From assembly GCF_013377495.2 (NCBI RefSeq), contig NC_066375.1, positions 5,574,001 to 5,638,000 of the forward strand: a stretch of 64,000 bases of DNA. The letters are read 5' to 3'. Every line of letters starts with the position of its first letter. Positions within the stretch are counted from its first letter, which is position 1. The translations under genes were made by a program, and so were the position numbers. This document shows, piece by piece, positions 15,001-29,000 of the stretch. Source of the DNA: Cygnus atratus. Lineage: Eukaryota; Chordata; Aves; Anseriformes; Anatidae. A model generated the notes under the pieces. That model saw nothing but the letters and a program-made list of their open reading frames with translations, was not told where the DNA came from and did no database searches.

Positions 15001-17510
15001 TCAGATGAACTAGGGGGTAGCTGTTTTCAGCAGGATTTACAGACAAAAAACTGAGCCCAGACAAAAGCTGATAACCTATAAATCCAGCTAAGCTGTAACA
15101 GGAACAGTACGACTGACCCTGCTCTATCAAACTGATGCCAGAGCACAGCACAATTTCACAAAAAAGATTATGAGTTCTGGGACAATATCTATTTTCTTTC
15201 TGTTCCAGAGCAGACCTACCAGAGTGGGGTCATGATCCAAGATTTACACTCCCACATGTTTTTACTGCAAATGTTGAAAAAATGCCAATGAAAATAGAGG
15301 AATTTGGTCACTGAATAGTGTTTACACTCCAAAATGGGGGTGATAAATCATCTAAGGTAAAAAGACTATTTGCAACCAGGTTACTAAACCTTAGAAGTAA
15401 AACTAACAGTATTCATAATGTCCTGCACATTTTGTGACAACGGTATTACTTTGCTTCTCAAAGAGCAGAGAATGTGTAGTTACATATCTAAAAGTGCCCA
15501 GAATGCTCCCGAATGAAGTCTTACATAGCAAAGCAGTCCTTGAAAAAATTGTTGCCTTATCATAGACAACTTCTGTCAGCAATGTGTCAATTTAAAAAAC
15601 ACTGCATTAAGAACTTGCTTTTAAAAGTGCATGGCTTCCTGTCTTGAAATGGAAACAAAACATTACAATTCAGAACTTCTTACAGACTGAAAATTACAAG
15701 TTTTTATTATCTCCATTCTGCATAAAAGTGACAATTCAGCACTAAAATCTCCTACACTTATTCCTGCATCATGATAAACTTTTGCATGCTACAGCCCACC
15801 AAACTATTAAATAAATTTAAAAAAAAAAAACCTTTACAAGGGGGTAAGTTGATCTTTTCCTCTCCAAGAATCATTTTCAGCATCCAACAAATGTTAATCG
15901 CATTTGTCCTAACACAACTGAACACTTCAAAACAGAATGTATGCCAACAGGGTCTTTGTGCAAAGATTTAGAAAGGTTCCCTGGGGCATTTTTTCTGCAG
16001 CACTTCATGCACACCGGTATACCAGTTCATTGGTTTGGGTAGATACCTGCCTTGTAAAGACCAGCAATGCTTTTTACTTATTCCAGGTACAAATGACAAA
16101 ATGAGCACAGAGTTGTTTTGTTCACGTTTAAATATGAGCACGAGCATATTATCCAACTTCTCTGATACAAGATTTCAGCTGTGGTTTTCATAATACCTGA
16201 AGTGTCTCCATGAAAGAAACAGATCCTGGTATTCCGATATTTTTTTTTAATAACACAGGTGATATGGTGCCAATTAAATTACAACACAAGTACGGGATAA
16301 CATTTAACATGTCTGTCTCACATACAAGCTAAACTCATCTCAGAGTTCTGAGTGCCTTGAGTATTTTCAAGGTCACACTGTAAATTCATAAACTTTACCA
16401 TAATAAAAACCCAAACAATTTGTAGCTTGATGCAGAGTCATTCACAGATAGCTCCCATAATGTCTTCATATATCAAAGGGAAATCACGTAATTGGCCGTG
16501 ACAGTGGACTTAAAAATTTAAATTTAGGTACAGCTTCAGCAAGAGAGATTGCATTCTATTAGCCTCAGTTCAGATGCATGAGCAACAAGTCTAGTTGTTC
16601 CCTCTGTGTGCCCCTTCTACGATTAGGAAAAGGAACAATTTAATTAGAAATAATCCTGCCAAGGACAAGTATCAAAGAAGAAAAGCTAGGAGAAAAAGCT
16701 TTTTTTGTCCAGCAGACAGATGAGCCTGGTTACTAGGATGTGGACTGTGGTCTTACCTCAAGCAAAGGATAATGCATTCCAACGTTTCACAACTATTTGT
16801 TTATTACATATCTTTTTAAATGATGCTGTGATATTTTCTAAACATAATGGGGCCCGCACAAAACCTGCCAATTGTTAAAGAAAGCAGGATACAGTTTCAG
16901 TGTGCAGTATGTACTTCACACGGACTAAGTTGCAGAGAAGAAACAAGCTTTGCCTTATGTAATGTTGCTGTCTCATCTCAAACTCTCATAAAGGAACATA
17001 AAGTGCCTTTTGGAGGTTGTACTCCCTCCAGAGTTATTTGGTAATAAAGACTTAACAGACAAAGTTTGAAAGTAAAACCAATTTTTAAGCAAGCCAGGAT
17101 CACAACTCTTTAGAGATTATCGCTGGAGATCAAAGTCAGCAACAAATGCTTAGAGCCAAACAGAGAATGTCAGGGTTGTCTTCTTAGTACATAGAAGCTT
17201 CGGAGTTTTATATGGTCCCCTTTCTAATTAAGATTCAATATATCAGTTAGCTGTGATCTTTGGTGTCTTCTGCACCTGAATAATATTTTCTGACATTTAA
17301 GTGAAGCTAAATCTGAGTGTGTCAGTGACAGTAATGAACTGTGTACTCAGAACTATATTAAAATAAGGTTCCATAGGTTGGGTTTCATAAATTTCCTTGA
17401 AAATGTGGATCTAGCAGGAGATTCAGTTCTTTTTAAGATAATCTCATGCCTGGTGACAACTTTTCAAAATTAGGATAAAAATTGAATGCATCAGGATAAA
17501 GAAAAAAAGT

Positions 17511-17530
17511 AAAAACCTGTAAAAACCTGT
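17511..17530. repeat. Tandem duplication of a 10-bp unit
   Basis: The unit aaaaacctgt occurs twice in direct succession. It looks like a small slippage duplication with no evident function. Confidence 0.7.
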
Positions 17531-17845
17531 CTTTTACTTGCTATCTTACTACACAGGGTTTCTGTGAGCAGTACAAAACAAATGTGGCCCTTTTTAAGAC
17601 TGAATGTTTTGGGAATTTCAAGTTCCTATTTCCTAATATTTTTATTATCATCATCAAAAAAATTTTGTCAGGTTCCTTCTTTTGTCTTTTAAAATTCAGC
17701 CTGTTAGTCAGATATAGCTCCAAAACGCAGGTGTCTGAGAGGCTGTCGAGAGTTTGAAAATGAGACCGCTGTTTTTAAATTCTTATGTTGGGCTGCTACA
17801 GAAAAATGATAGTTATGACAAATGTGCCAAATAAAAAGAAGCCAC

Positions 17846-17860
17846 ATCACATCACATCAC
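17846..17860. repeat. Pentanucleotide microsatellite (ATCAC)x3
   Basis: Three perfect copies of atcac follow one another, preceded by a partial copy. A very short microsatellite. Confidence 0.8.
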
Positions 17861-18120
17861 CGTATTATTTTTCCAACAACATATCTGAGTTGCAATCTCA
17901 GAAATAACAGCTTACTCTGCAAATGTGTAAAGCCATCTAGTGGGTCTTAGCAGATTTCAGAGACACTTTAGCCATAAAGCAAGTATTTTCCTTTGGACTC
18001 TACGCTCAGTGCACAGAGGTAAAATTTCACTTAACCAGTAAAATCAGAAATCAAACACCTCACAGTTCTGATTCTGATCTAAAATTGAATTTAAATAGAG
18101 ATTGGCTAAGGAGAAAGTTC

Positions 18121-18144
18121 TACAGAGTGTCCTACAGAGTGTCA
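18121..18144. repeat. 12-bp tandem duplication
   Basis: tacagagtgtcc is followed at once by tacagagtgtca, a near-perfect two-copy duplication. No function is suggested. Confidence 0.7.
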
Positions 18145-21100
18145 TAACCAAATAAAAAGAGATGTTGAAGAAATCATTTTTAAAAATAACTTGCCACATA
18201 GATACCATAGTTCCATTATTTTTCCATCTGTACTAATCAGGGACTAGCCTGAGAATAAAATGGTTCAACGCTAGCATTGTGATAATGTCTATATTGGGAA
18301 TCAACCTGTTTTTAATTTAATTGGATTTTATAAAACATGGGCACAATGGTGGGAAAATATAATTACTAAGTCAACCATACAAGGAAAAAAGACTAAAACT
18401 TTCCTCTATTATTGTACAGTCCTAGTGCTCTACAATTGCCCTGTCACAAAGTTGGAATATGTTCAAAATCCCCTGCCAGATAAAGACTGTTCAGAACAAA
18501 GTTTTGCTGTCCTTTTCTTCCACTTCCTTATTTTGGGATTGATTGCACCTCCGTAATTTCAGAAGCTCACATGGATTTTGTAGCTTGGCCTCTACAAATA
18601 ACAAATAACTAGGATACTTCACTGTCAAAGGCATGTCAGGAGCTGAAGTTAGAAGCCTGTGGTAAATTAATTTGTTTCTGTTAAAGAAAATTTATAGCTT
18701 TCATTGCAAAACATTTTTTCTATGACCAGACACAGATAACCTTAACTGGCAGCACTCCAATTTAACAGCAGCACTTTACAATATATTTTTTTAAACAGTA
18801 GCTTTAAATATATATCTACTTATCCAAACCACATTAGCTCTGATTGTGCCAGGCATGATATATGCATTTAGTAATAAAATAAGAAGTCCCCATTCCAAAC
18901 AGCCTACAGGCTAAGTAGATGAAATGAAAGAAGATAATGACTATTTTGCAGAAAGAAAACTGAGGCAAAGCTCAGAATCATAAACAATGTAGGTGTTACG
19001 CTAAAATTCAGATATCGCAGATATGGGACTAGAACAAGGACCTTCTAAGTCCCTCTCCAGTGCCTTACATAAGGCTTCTCCTCGTGAGTAAAATGCAGTA
19101 TGGCTTATTATGGTACTGTGAAGCTTTTTAATCAAGGAGTATTTGGATTACATATAAATATAACATCTTTTCCAAAAAGCAAAAAAAATTATTTTTCTGA
19201 CAACGCGCTACTCTTTAATGACTTTTCAATTTAAAACTAAACTGCAGTGACCTGTGACTGCTTTGATATCCCATTTACTCATCTTTTCCAGAAGCAATCC
19301 AGATTTTCTCCTTCATCTGAAACTGCTGGTTGATTTTTCAGAAACAAAGAAAATGCTAATAGTCAAACTGAGGTCTGCTCATCCTGAGTGGACACCTGAT
19401 GGACAAGAACCATCACATTTGGAATATCTGGAGAGTTACCTGAAACTTCATCCTTATTTTCAGAGTTCCAAGACAGCAGTGGCAACATACCAATATAACG
19501 CTGTGAAACAAAAGAGATTTTTTTCCTCCATTTTTTACAGACTGAATATACGAACCCTGAAATGGTTAAAGACCAAATAGGGCCTCAGTATTATGTGAAA
19601 TTTAGCACCTCAGGTGGCCTTATGCCCTAAACCATTACAAAACATTGACTCAAGGGAGATCAATACAACATATCCTGGCAGTACCAGAGTTTGGAGCTTA
19701 TGAAATCAGACGAGATCACAGCCTGAAACCATAATTGGCATAGAATAACAAAAATTTTATTACTCTTATTATTAAAAATAAATATGTTTGCTTTATGTTT
19801 ATTGGAAAAACAATGAGACTTCAACTTCAGCCTTTATTACTGTTTTAGGGCCTTTCATTTTTCTTCTTCACTTTGCTCACTACGGCCACTTTCTGACGAG
19901 GATTTGGGGTTTGGTTTTGGTTTTTCAAAAAGGGAAATTATTCACATGCAGGCCTAAAAAATTTCGCTACAGTTACTAATACCATATTTCCAAGCAGCAG
20001 ACAGGGAAACGTGTAAAACCTTCTGGAATTAGCAGAACAAAGAGGAAAAGGGAAGATGGCAAGACACTGTACCTTAACAGCTGGATGCCAATTACCACAC
20101 TCTATTAACAAAACATCTACTGGAGGTGTCTTTTGTCTCCTCACCCGCACAAATTCAATTAGAGGTCTCTTTTCGTTTCAGGCAGCTCAAAATTTCAAAC
20201 AGGTTTCACCTAAAAAGATGAGTGATCTCCATTTCATTTAATTGAAGGCATTATTACGCTTTTTTATTGCCACCCTAGTTATTATAAATTAGGGCTCTTT
20301 CACCATTTGATAAATTCTGCGACTTTCATCCTTGTGCGCTTTTAAAGTTCACCTCTAAGAGGGAGGTCTGTATATAAAAAGGAACCCTCTGGACCGTGTG
20401 AGATAATTTAAAGAGATGTGTAGTACATGACGTGAGGTACCAACAGAAATTCGCCATGGTATGTACTTCTAGGAAAGGCCACCTGTAGCACACTAAATGT
20501 ATCTGGCATTATTAGACCTTTTTTTTTTTTCTCCTAGCTAAAAAACTTGCAGTGCTTCCCTTGCTGTGTCTGTCAGGATTCCAGGAAGCTGCATATGGCC
20601 ACATGACAGTATTACCAGCATTCAACGTTCAAATTATGGGTCGGAAGTAGTACAAACTGAAGATCTAAATAGAAAAAAAATATATAAAGAATAATCTTTT
20701 AAAGGCTTTTTGGGAAGTTTTGGTTTGGGGCATGCAAGCTTTTGGTTAATACTTAGGTCATAGTTTCCTTTTATTCTCTTCACCTAAAGATGGCTACTTG
20801 AGATGCAATTCCTAATCACAAAGCCCCTAGTCCACTGGTTACTAGAATCGTTCATGGAGGTTTGCCATTTAAACCTGAAGTCACACTTTTGGGTGACAAG
20901 AAACAGAAATTGGCAGAACAGTGGGCACCAGCCATACAGCAACACCTGTCCCTGCGGGGCCAAGAGAAGATGACCATGCTCTAACTGGAGGAGAAAGAAG
21001 AAAGAGCAGTAGCTGCAGGAGAAATCTTGTGCTGCTCTTGAGCCTTCCTCATCTCCTTAAAGTAAAAGGCTGAGACTTGTTGGTGGAGCAGGGAATATCT

Positions 21101-21766
21101 GGTCAGTTGGCAAGAGAACCACACTCATGGCTGCAGTTGGCCAAGGGAAGGAAACAAAACTGGTAGTGCAGTTGGATGCCAAAAGGGTATGTGGCAGAAA
21201 AAATCTGGGAATCACTCACCACAAATAAACTTATTGTCTCATGATTTTTGTAGCCATGGTATAGCAAATCATGCCAATGATATTTTATTTGGGAGGGAAT
21301 TCTGTCTTAATTTGATGTCTGAATTGATGTCTTTTTTTTTTTCAAACTTTATGGATAACAGATTAAATTTTATAATGAACTTTCAATATTTTCTTTTAAA
21401 ACATATGACTAAAGTAATTAACACTGGTTTTGTGCAGCATAAAAGTATTTTTGTAGACTTGCCTACAGACTATATCGTGTATTTCATTGGGTTATTATTA
21501 TATCTCAGAACATTTTCTTCTGTAATTTGCAACATACTTCTGTTACAATAATGGAACTCACGAGCTCATCTCTTCAGCTAATTAAGTCCATAGAAATCTC
21601 CTCAGGTGTGTCAGCTGAAAACTGCATTAAGTAGCAAAAATGCCAGCACACTGATACTGCATTCACATCTTACTAGGATTCAGCTTGTGATCACATTCAT
21701 AATTCCTTTGATCCCTCTGCCCGTCAGTCCAGATAATTCACACCACTTTTATATAACCTTCAAAAT

Positions 21767-21864
21767 TATACATGATCCAAAATTGTCTATAGGGTGCAAT
21801 AGAAACAAAAGGCAAGCTAGTAAAAGGAAAAAAAACGTAACCCAAAACCACACAGGTCATGTAA
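21767..21864 (+). repeat. Left arm of a ~98-bp inverted repeat
   Basis: The reverse complement of this arm reappears at 22092-22190 at about 90% identity. The arms share the exact block cccaaaaccacacaggtcat and a second block, aaacaaaaggcaagctag. The base differences I can see are all transitions, plus one single-base indel near the A-run. The spacer is 227 bp. A transcript through it could fold into a long hairpin. It may be an old inverted duplication or a decayed hairpin-type element; I recognise no transposon family or target-site duplication. Confidence 0.85.
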
Positions 21865-22091
21865 GTCATTATACCATTCAAACATTCAAACAGATGTACC
21901 CTGATTTCTCTTTTGGTCTGTACACTAAACCAAATTATACATTTCCTCTAAACTTCTTGACCCTTGTAAAGTACTTGAAAGTACTTGGAACATTATCCAA
22001 CAACTTCTAACAGACCAAAACCTGTTGTAAAATACTACCCATTTCAAACGCTAGAACTTGCAAATGATCCTGAATTCACTAGCAGCTAGGA

Positions 22092-22190
22092 TTACATGAC
22101 CTGTGTGGTTTTGGGTTACATTTTTTTTCCCCTTTACTAGCTTGCCTTTTGTTTCCATTACACCCTACAGATAATTTTGGATCACGTATA
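22092..22190 (-). repeat. Right arm of a ~98-bp inverted repeat
   Basis: This is the partner of the arm at 21767-21864 in opposite orientation, starting ttacatgacctgtgtgg and running to the block atcacgta. Homology stops sharply at the inner end, where the flanking bases (gtcatt on the left, reverse-complement cctagc on the right) no longer match. That defines a discrete element. Confidence 0.85.
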
Positions 22191-25100
22191 TGTACATCCA
22201 GATTCCTAGAGATATATTCAATGGTCACAAGTTGAACTTCCTATAGGAGCTACCCAAGCAACTACTTAACTCCCTTTTCCCAAAATGGCCTGTTAGCACA
22301 GCTGGTACCATGGGGCACTACAAGTGTCATTCGTGTTAATATACACGTTTTCTTTTCCTATTTTAAAAGTTTGGTGGGGGAAAGTAAAACTTTTAAAGGG
22401 GCATGGTTTTGCCATTGCTCAGTTCTGTTCCAAACAAATGGCCACACAAAGATCCTCTCTAAAATATACATGGTAGTTTAAGGCTGGCACAAAAAATCTG
22501 GTATTTATACACCCTGCTGGGAAAGTGGCACCTTGTGAGCTATTTGCTGTTTCCCAAGTAGCTTCACAACATGAGATTTGCTCACAGTGTGTCCTTGCTC
22601 TATATTAAATGCTGCTCTGTGAAAAAAGTAGTGCCGTAGTGTCACCTAGTGGGAAGCTCTGCTTGCTGCCTGTTTTTACAGCACCAACAAACAATGTGGT
22701 AAATAACAAAAAAAAGAAAACTGGGGTGTTGTTTTTATCTGCTTTACGACATACCACGTTCCAGTCTACTATATTGCTGTTACAGGCCTTTTTTCTGTCC
22801 TTTTGTTTACTAAAAGCAGGTGATAGTTTAGAGTTGAAAAATACTGGATTTTCCCCAGACTTAATATATATCTGAGGAGTACTTGGTCTTCACTGGCTGA
22901 TTTAAATATATACTAAACTCTGATGCTGCTCTTTTGATTCCGTGCCAGTGTTCTAATGCAAGGTTCTATTCACTATTCTACTCTATCTTTCTCTTTATTT
23001 ACTATGACAGACATTTCCACCTAATATCATTTCCATTTCCTCTCAGGAATTCTAATGACTTGTGAAATGACACTTTCAAACAGCTGATCCTTTCTGTAGT
23101 AATGAGGATTGTTTCAAGAAAGGCATTGGTGGGTGTATTTGTATCAGGGACCATAAATTTGTGGTTTAAAAAAATAAATAAATTGCTTTGAGTCAAGACA
23201 GGTGTGATAACACAACCAAAAACAATCCTTTTTTTAAGAAAGTTCTTTCATTAGAAGTGATTGGTGATATTAGCTAATCAGCTGCAGGTAGAACAACAGT
23301 TAAAACTGTTGTCTCTAAAAGCATGATAACTTAATCACTGTTACAAGGGGGGAATTCATTCAGTGCAATGGAATGCGTTTTGGGTTTTATTGTTTTGGGC
23401 TTTTTTTGGTGAGTTCCTAACAAAAACATGTTACCATTTGCTAACGTTGTTTTTCCTCAGCTGGCATTCCCTTATTCCAGTGCACAAGGGGAAGAAGGAT
23501 CTAATGGTTTGTGGAATAGGAGGGAGGGAACAGTATAATGCAAGCTTTGCTGGCAGATGTTACAGGAATGCAAGGTATAACTGACAGCTAATTATCAAGT
23601 TCACTTGTTAGCATACTATGGCATTTTTGGCTGAACTAAAATACCTTACGTGTGTGATTCATTTGAAACATTAAATGGCAAGTGAAGCTTCTTAAACCAT
23701 TACTCTAAAAATAAATCTGAGATGAAGAGGAATTAACCGAAGACAGTGTCTTGGAAAGTGTCATGGTGTGGAAAATTAATATCCCTTTCAGAATTACTGA
23801 ATGCAAATGATATAGATTATCCTTTTCTAAAATTAACCATCTTCCATTTTGGCTAGTAAAACTTTTGTCCTAAAGATTCAGTTTCCTGATTAAAATATGA
23901 GTCCTTCAGGAATAATCTATTTCTGTACTTTAAATTCACCGCTATTTAACTATCTCCAGTTTTATAAATATTTCAATATTTTTCCCTCTCTCTTAAGAAG
24001 GAATAGGGGTGGCAATAAAACTTAACAAAGCCATGTACAATCTGCATAAAAAGGGAACTGAATTTCACACAGCTCAGAGAGCTTCACGATGACACTTTTT
24101 CATTTTTAGAAGCATCTTGTTGATTTCTAAGGATAGGAAAGGCAAATAGCAGTAACTGGGTCACTCAGTTTCCTGACTAACTTTTCAGTGCGTCCTAACA
24201 TCTTTAAGTCCTCAAAACTTCTATGTTTGTAATTACATGGAACTGATATATATATACTTTGGCACACCTAGAGCTGCATAATGGGCTCTCAAAAGAAAAT
24301 GCTGTTCATCTTCACATGAATAGCAAGAGCTAGACTAGTGGTCTGTAAAGAAGAGACTGCAGTGGTGAAATATCAGCATCTGCAGAAGCCAAAAATAAAA
24401 ATGAACCCACTTTCAGAGCTAAAAGTGAATAGCGTTATTCATGCATAGTGCCTCTCTTTGACAAAAGGGCAGCTCAAAACCAAAGTAACAAACTTTTTTT
24501 TTTTTTTAAATGTGCTTAAAGCTGTATCCTACGTAAACTACATCCTCCATGGTTGTTTCTTTACTCTGTACACTGAGATGTTTTTTAATAGTGACTTACA
24601 GAAAGATGATCACAGACTGTGGTACTTTCAATTACTGTTTTTACAAAGTAGCTAATTGTAAGGCAGTACAGGGAAGTGTAATGCATCTGTAGCTATTGGA
24701 ACGACACACTGAGAGGTGAACAGGAGTCTTGGTTTGTTTTTATTTTCAGTCACAAAAACTTTCAAGTCCTATTCTTCAGCTGTATTGAAAAATAATTTAT
24801 TTAGAAGGTTGGAATCCTGCTTTGCTCCTCTAGCCAGCATGTCCTGACTCTTAATATTGGGTGGATACTAATGGCAGAAAATCAATGTCAAGTCTTACTC
24901 AAGTCAAACAGAAGTACATTCATGTCAGCAACAAGAAGAGAACCTGTGAAGCTATAAGATACTATAGCCATATAAACCCACTGTCACGTACTTCTTGAGT
25001 CCACTAGATGGAGTAAAATTTCTCTCTGCACCCTTCTACCAAAAGTAGCTCACAGCCTATACTTAGCTCATATGAATCATGGGTGAATAAGAGGCTGCTG

Positions 25101-25900
25101 ATCTCTGAATTCCCAGCAAAAATGCAAGAGTTTCCTTGTACCTTGTGGAGCAGGAGCTGTTAAACTTTCAGCATCTGAGAAGCCAAGAGGACAAAATCAA
25201 TCTTAAACTAGCTTAAAGGAGGAGAATAAATAAGACAAATATGAATATTTCTTTTACTGCAATTGATCTCCAACTCTACTATTCCCTCCCCCCTTCACTC
25301 ATTTCTTAGGAGGAGAAAAAAAAATAAAAATAAAAACTTTCTTCTGTATAGCAAAAAAGCTAACGTGCAGCATCTACTACATCATGACTATGTGAGCGCT
25401 CTATCTCAGGTACGTACAGTTCCTGGATGGAAAAAATAAACGATAAACCATCAATAGTTGTGACACACACTAAGGCTGTATTTTCATACGAGGGCCATTT
25501 CGGTTCCCCTTTATGATACATGTCTCCTACCAACCACAGCCCAAATACATTAAAGAAGTAGTCTTACTGTCTGTAGTTATTTTGTAGTGACAGCGACACA
25601 AGCAAGCGCTTTTCACAACAGTGTACCTGTCATTCCTATCCTGCACTTTAATCAAGCTAGGATGACTTGAGTTACAGGCAAAGTAATACAGATCTTTTTA
25701 AGTTTTCATAATACCACACAAATCCAGGATTTCAAAAGATGGTACAAATTTTCTAGTTGAAAGTAATGTTTGGGAAGAGAATGCAATGAAAAAAAAAATC
25801 TGTAGAGCGCATTTTTGTTATTTTGATAACTTGTTTAAAAAGTAAACTCTTGCTCAGTTTACCACGCCCCTCCCTGCTCCCCCCTCCTAAATCTTTAACC
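22191..25900. other. Intergenic region upstream of RUFY1
   Basis: AT-rich sequence with only short chance open frames. No splice-bordered exon, RNA gene or recognisable repeat was found. Base composition turns more GC-rich after about 25,860, approaching the RUFY1 first exon. Confidence 0.55.
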
Positions 25901-26080
25901 CAGAACATGGAACAAACTGCAGAGTTCTGGAAAGGCTCGGCTCGGTCCTGCTGGTGCATGCACCTGCTGTGTAAGAGTCAAGGGGGCTGTGGGTACCTGG
26001 TGCCTGCCCTGCAGCCAGCGGGCAGGGCGTGGGGCTGCTGCCTGGAGTGCGCCTGATCAGGGTCATATGACACAGCGAAG

Positions 26081-29000
26081 ATGGCTGACGGGGAGAAATG
26101 CACTGCTGCTGCTGCAGGAAGGCAAGAAGACTTTGAGATCATTGACAAAAACCAGATTCCTAGTGCAACCGAGCTGAAGAACGAGGAAAAAGAGAAAGCG
26201 GCAGAAGAAGCGAGGTGGTCCGCTCCGATCTTGTCGCTGGCTAAGAAAGCCTCGGAGAACTTAGCGCTGAGCTATGGCAACGCTCTGAAGTCTGCAGCTT
26301 TGGTAGGATTCATATCCAAACCAGTCAGCAATGACAACACAGCAAAAACAAGTATGGTTATGTTTATTTAGTACCCTTGCTTTTATGCTGCGCAAATAAG
26401 TTAGCTCCCGTAAGTGGCGTTTCTTAGGGAGTGATGCGTTGTTGTTACTTGGAGTTTGTTGTTAAATATCTGATGCTGCAGTTTTTTATTTAAGGGAAAT
26501 TATAATGAACAACATAGATGTGGAATTAACAAAATATATTATAACCAGAAGAATCCTAAACTGTTAATATGTTTGGGAAAGTTGACTTTATTTTTTGTGT
26601 GGTAGGCTTTTATTAATTCTATATCTCCCTCTCCCTTTAAATTCAGCTCATCAGCCTGCTTGTGCTAGGAAGGATAACAAATTGGCTGGATCACTTGCTA
26701 TGGGGGCTGGCTCAGGGAAGGAACTATGCTGATACTTCTTGCATAGTTTTAATGTCAGAAAGTGGGCAATTGGACTAAGAAACAGATTTGTTATAAATTA
26801 ACTATGCTAAAAATAGCTTTACTTAATTACAGCTTGCTTTACTAAACATCTGTATTCATCAGTATTGTAACCCTATGGATTTATGGAACTGATTTCTTAA
26901 AATGGAATTAAGAAGGCTTTAGTGGGATCCTTACAGAAATTAGATCTCAGTAATACTTAGAGCATGGAAACAAAACCATTCAGATGTAGGAATGGGATGT
27001 GTTAAGTCTTGTATTCCAGGCTCCCAGGCTAGTTCTTGATGGTTTGGGACCAGTGGAACTCAGTTATGCTAACTGGTTCAGGCCTTCTTGTTTTCAGTAT
27101 TAAGTATTCAAGCTGCATTTCTCTGGGGATGAATCATAACTACATAGTGGAATAAATCACTGTTGATGGACTTTTTTTTTTGATGAAAATACTTCAGTGT
27201 TACATAGGCACGTAGTTAGAGTTCAAGATTAATCATGTCCTGAAAAAATATAGATTCCTATCTTTTTGTGCACTAGTCTCACAGCAAACCCAGATGCCAA
27301 TCTTGAGCACCTGGGATTTAACCTGAGGCAGAATATCTCACTATCTTCAGCTGCATTTGAAATTATGCTCTGAATAGACATAATTCAACACAACACACGG
27401 TATTTGGTGAGAAGTTGGGAAAACAATGTTCTCCTTCTTGAAGTGAAGATCCTAAACTTAATGAGACTTTTATCACAACCTTTCAGCCTCCTATCTCTAA
27501 AGTAAGGGAATACAATGCTACCTTCCCAAATTGTTCTAAGTATCTTGATAACATGTTGATGACTTACGGAAAATTCCAGAAGAAAAACTTGTTCATAACT
27601 TACGTGATTTAGTGTCTGTTCACATTACATCTATTCAGCCCTCCTGTATAAAGAGCTTTCCTATCAACTTTGACCAAGCACTATACGTATTCAATTTAAA
27701 GCAGGTATTTTTTAATAATTTGTGGTCTGCCAAACTACTTGTGGAAAACTAGATAAAGAACGCAGCAGGGAACAAGCTGTTAGAGTATTTGTAACCTCTA
27801 CCTCCTATGTCAGATCTCTTGATCATGTGTAAATACTGCTGCACACTACGCACTCAGCTGGACAGATAGAAAGGGGAAGGTACATCATAAACCCATTTTC
27901 TGCCTTTGATGAAATTATCTTGCTTGGCTGGGAAGGCAGGAGCTACAAATCTAAAGAATATGAGTCAAGAAAGACTATGTGTCTTAAAGACCAAAAGATG
28001 GAGAACTGTCAGCTTTTCTTCAGGCTTCAGTATTTTCCTACTTCAAGGTGTGCTAAATAGAGTACAGTAAACAAGGCATGGGGCTTCAAAATGATGATTA
28101 AAAAATCAGTTGATTAAGTGACTGTCTGATCATGTTTTGAAAAAGATTGCAGCAAATGTCTGGGATCTTTTGCACTTGCGTAACAATTTCTAATATTTGA
28201 GGTTTGACTTTCATAATCTGCCTAATACCTGGATACTTTGCATGTACCTACTAGTACGTAGTTTTGCAAAAGGTGTATTTGACTGTGTAAATTTGCAACA
28301 GTCAAAACAATTGTTCAAATTATTATTTAAACTTAATACAAATCTTTAAGAAGACACTGTTTAACTGAAATTCGTGTTCATAAAGAACATTTCATACATA
28401 TTATTAATTTTTTAAGTCTTGTGAATAATACATGTGTATCTCTTGAGCAACTCTTACAAGCTAAACACTCCTGATAAGTTCAAGTTCAGGAAACACCCAA
28501 AATAACTTGATGAGTGGCTACTGAATACTTAAACAAAGCCACCGATTTCCTATCTCTAGTCAGGTTTTCTTTCTGTTTTTAATGTATAACTTGACAATGC
28601 TGAAATCAAAATTCAAAATACTACAGCCCTTAAAATCCTCAGTCTCATCTCAGACGTTACAAGCAATTTTGAGGCATCCACTACATTGACTGAAGATATT
28701 GAGAGAGGTAGGCTACTGGGAAGACAAGAGCTCCTGTGCTCCGTTATTACTGAAATCAATTTGATTAGGATAACTGTTTTCACTCTTTTCATAAGGAAAA
28801 TTTTTGCTCAATCTTAATTCTAGATTACCATCCTGTTCAGAAGAAAGTAATGATGAAAATTAGTACCTGGATAGACTTCTGCATGCTGTTAGTAATAGTT
28901 TTATCAATCTTGCATGTGATTAACATGGGGGGGTCTACCTGTTGCACTTGGTCTTCTGTAACTGCTGTTTCTGCGGGGAGTATGGCCCCATTTGATGCAC

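Larger units (their letters stand above)
1..21766. other. AT-rich intergenic region, no supported gene
   Basis: No open frame here resembles a known protein, has exon-like splice borders or exceeds what chance gives in AT-rich sequence; the longest, such as 3648-4067 (139 codons) and 21189-21551 (120 codons), show no domain or family motif. I see short homopolymers, for example 15 A at 3348-3362, and a few tiny tandem repeats. From human synteny (ADAMTS2 is the usual neighbour on this side of RUFY1) the stretch is probably intergenic or a distant gene's intron. No CR1 element, LTR, tRNA or snoRNA could be recognised by eye. Confidence 0.6.

Noticed and set aside
21606..22010. 134-codon open frame over the left inverted-repeat arm
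   Set aside because: No protein similarity recognised; the DNA-level inverted repeat explains the conservation between arms better than coding.
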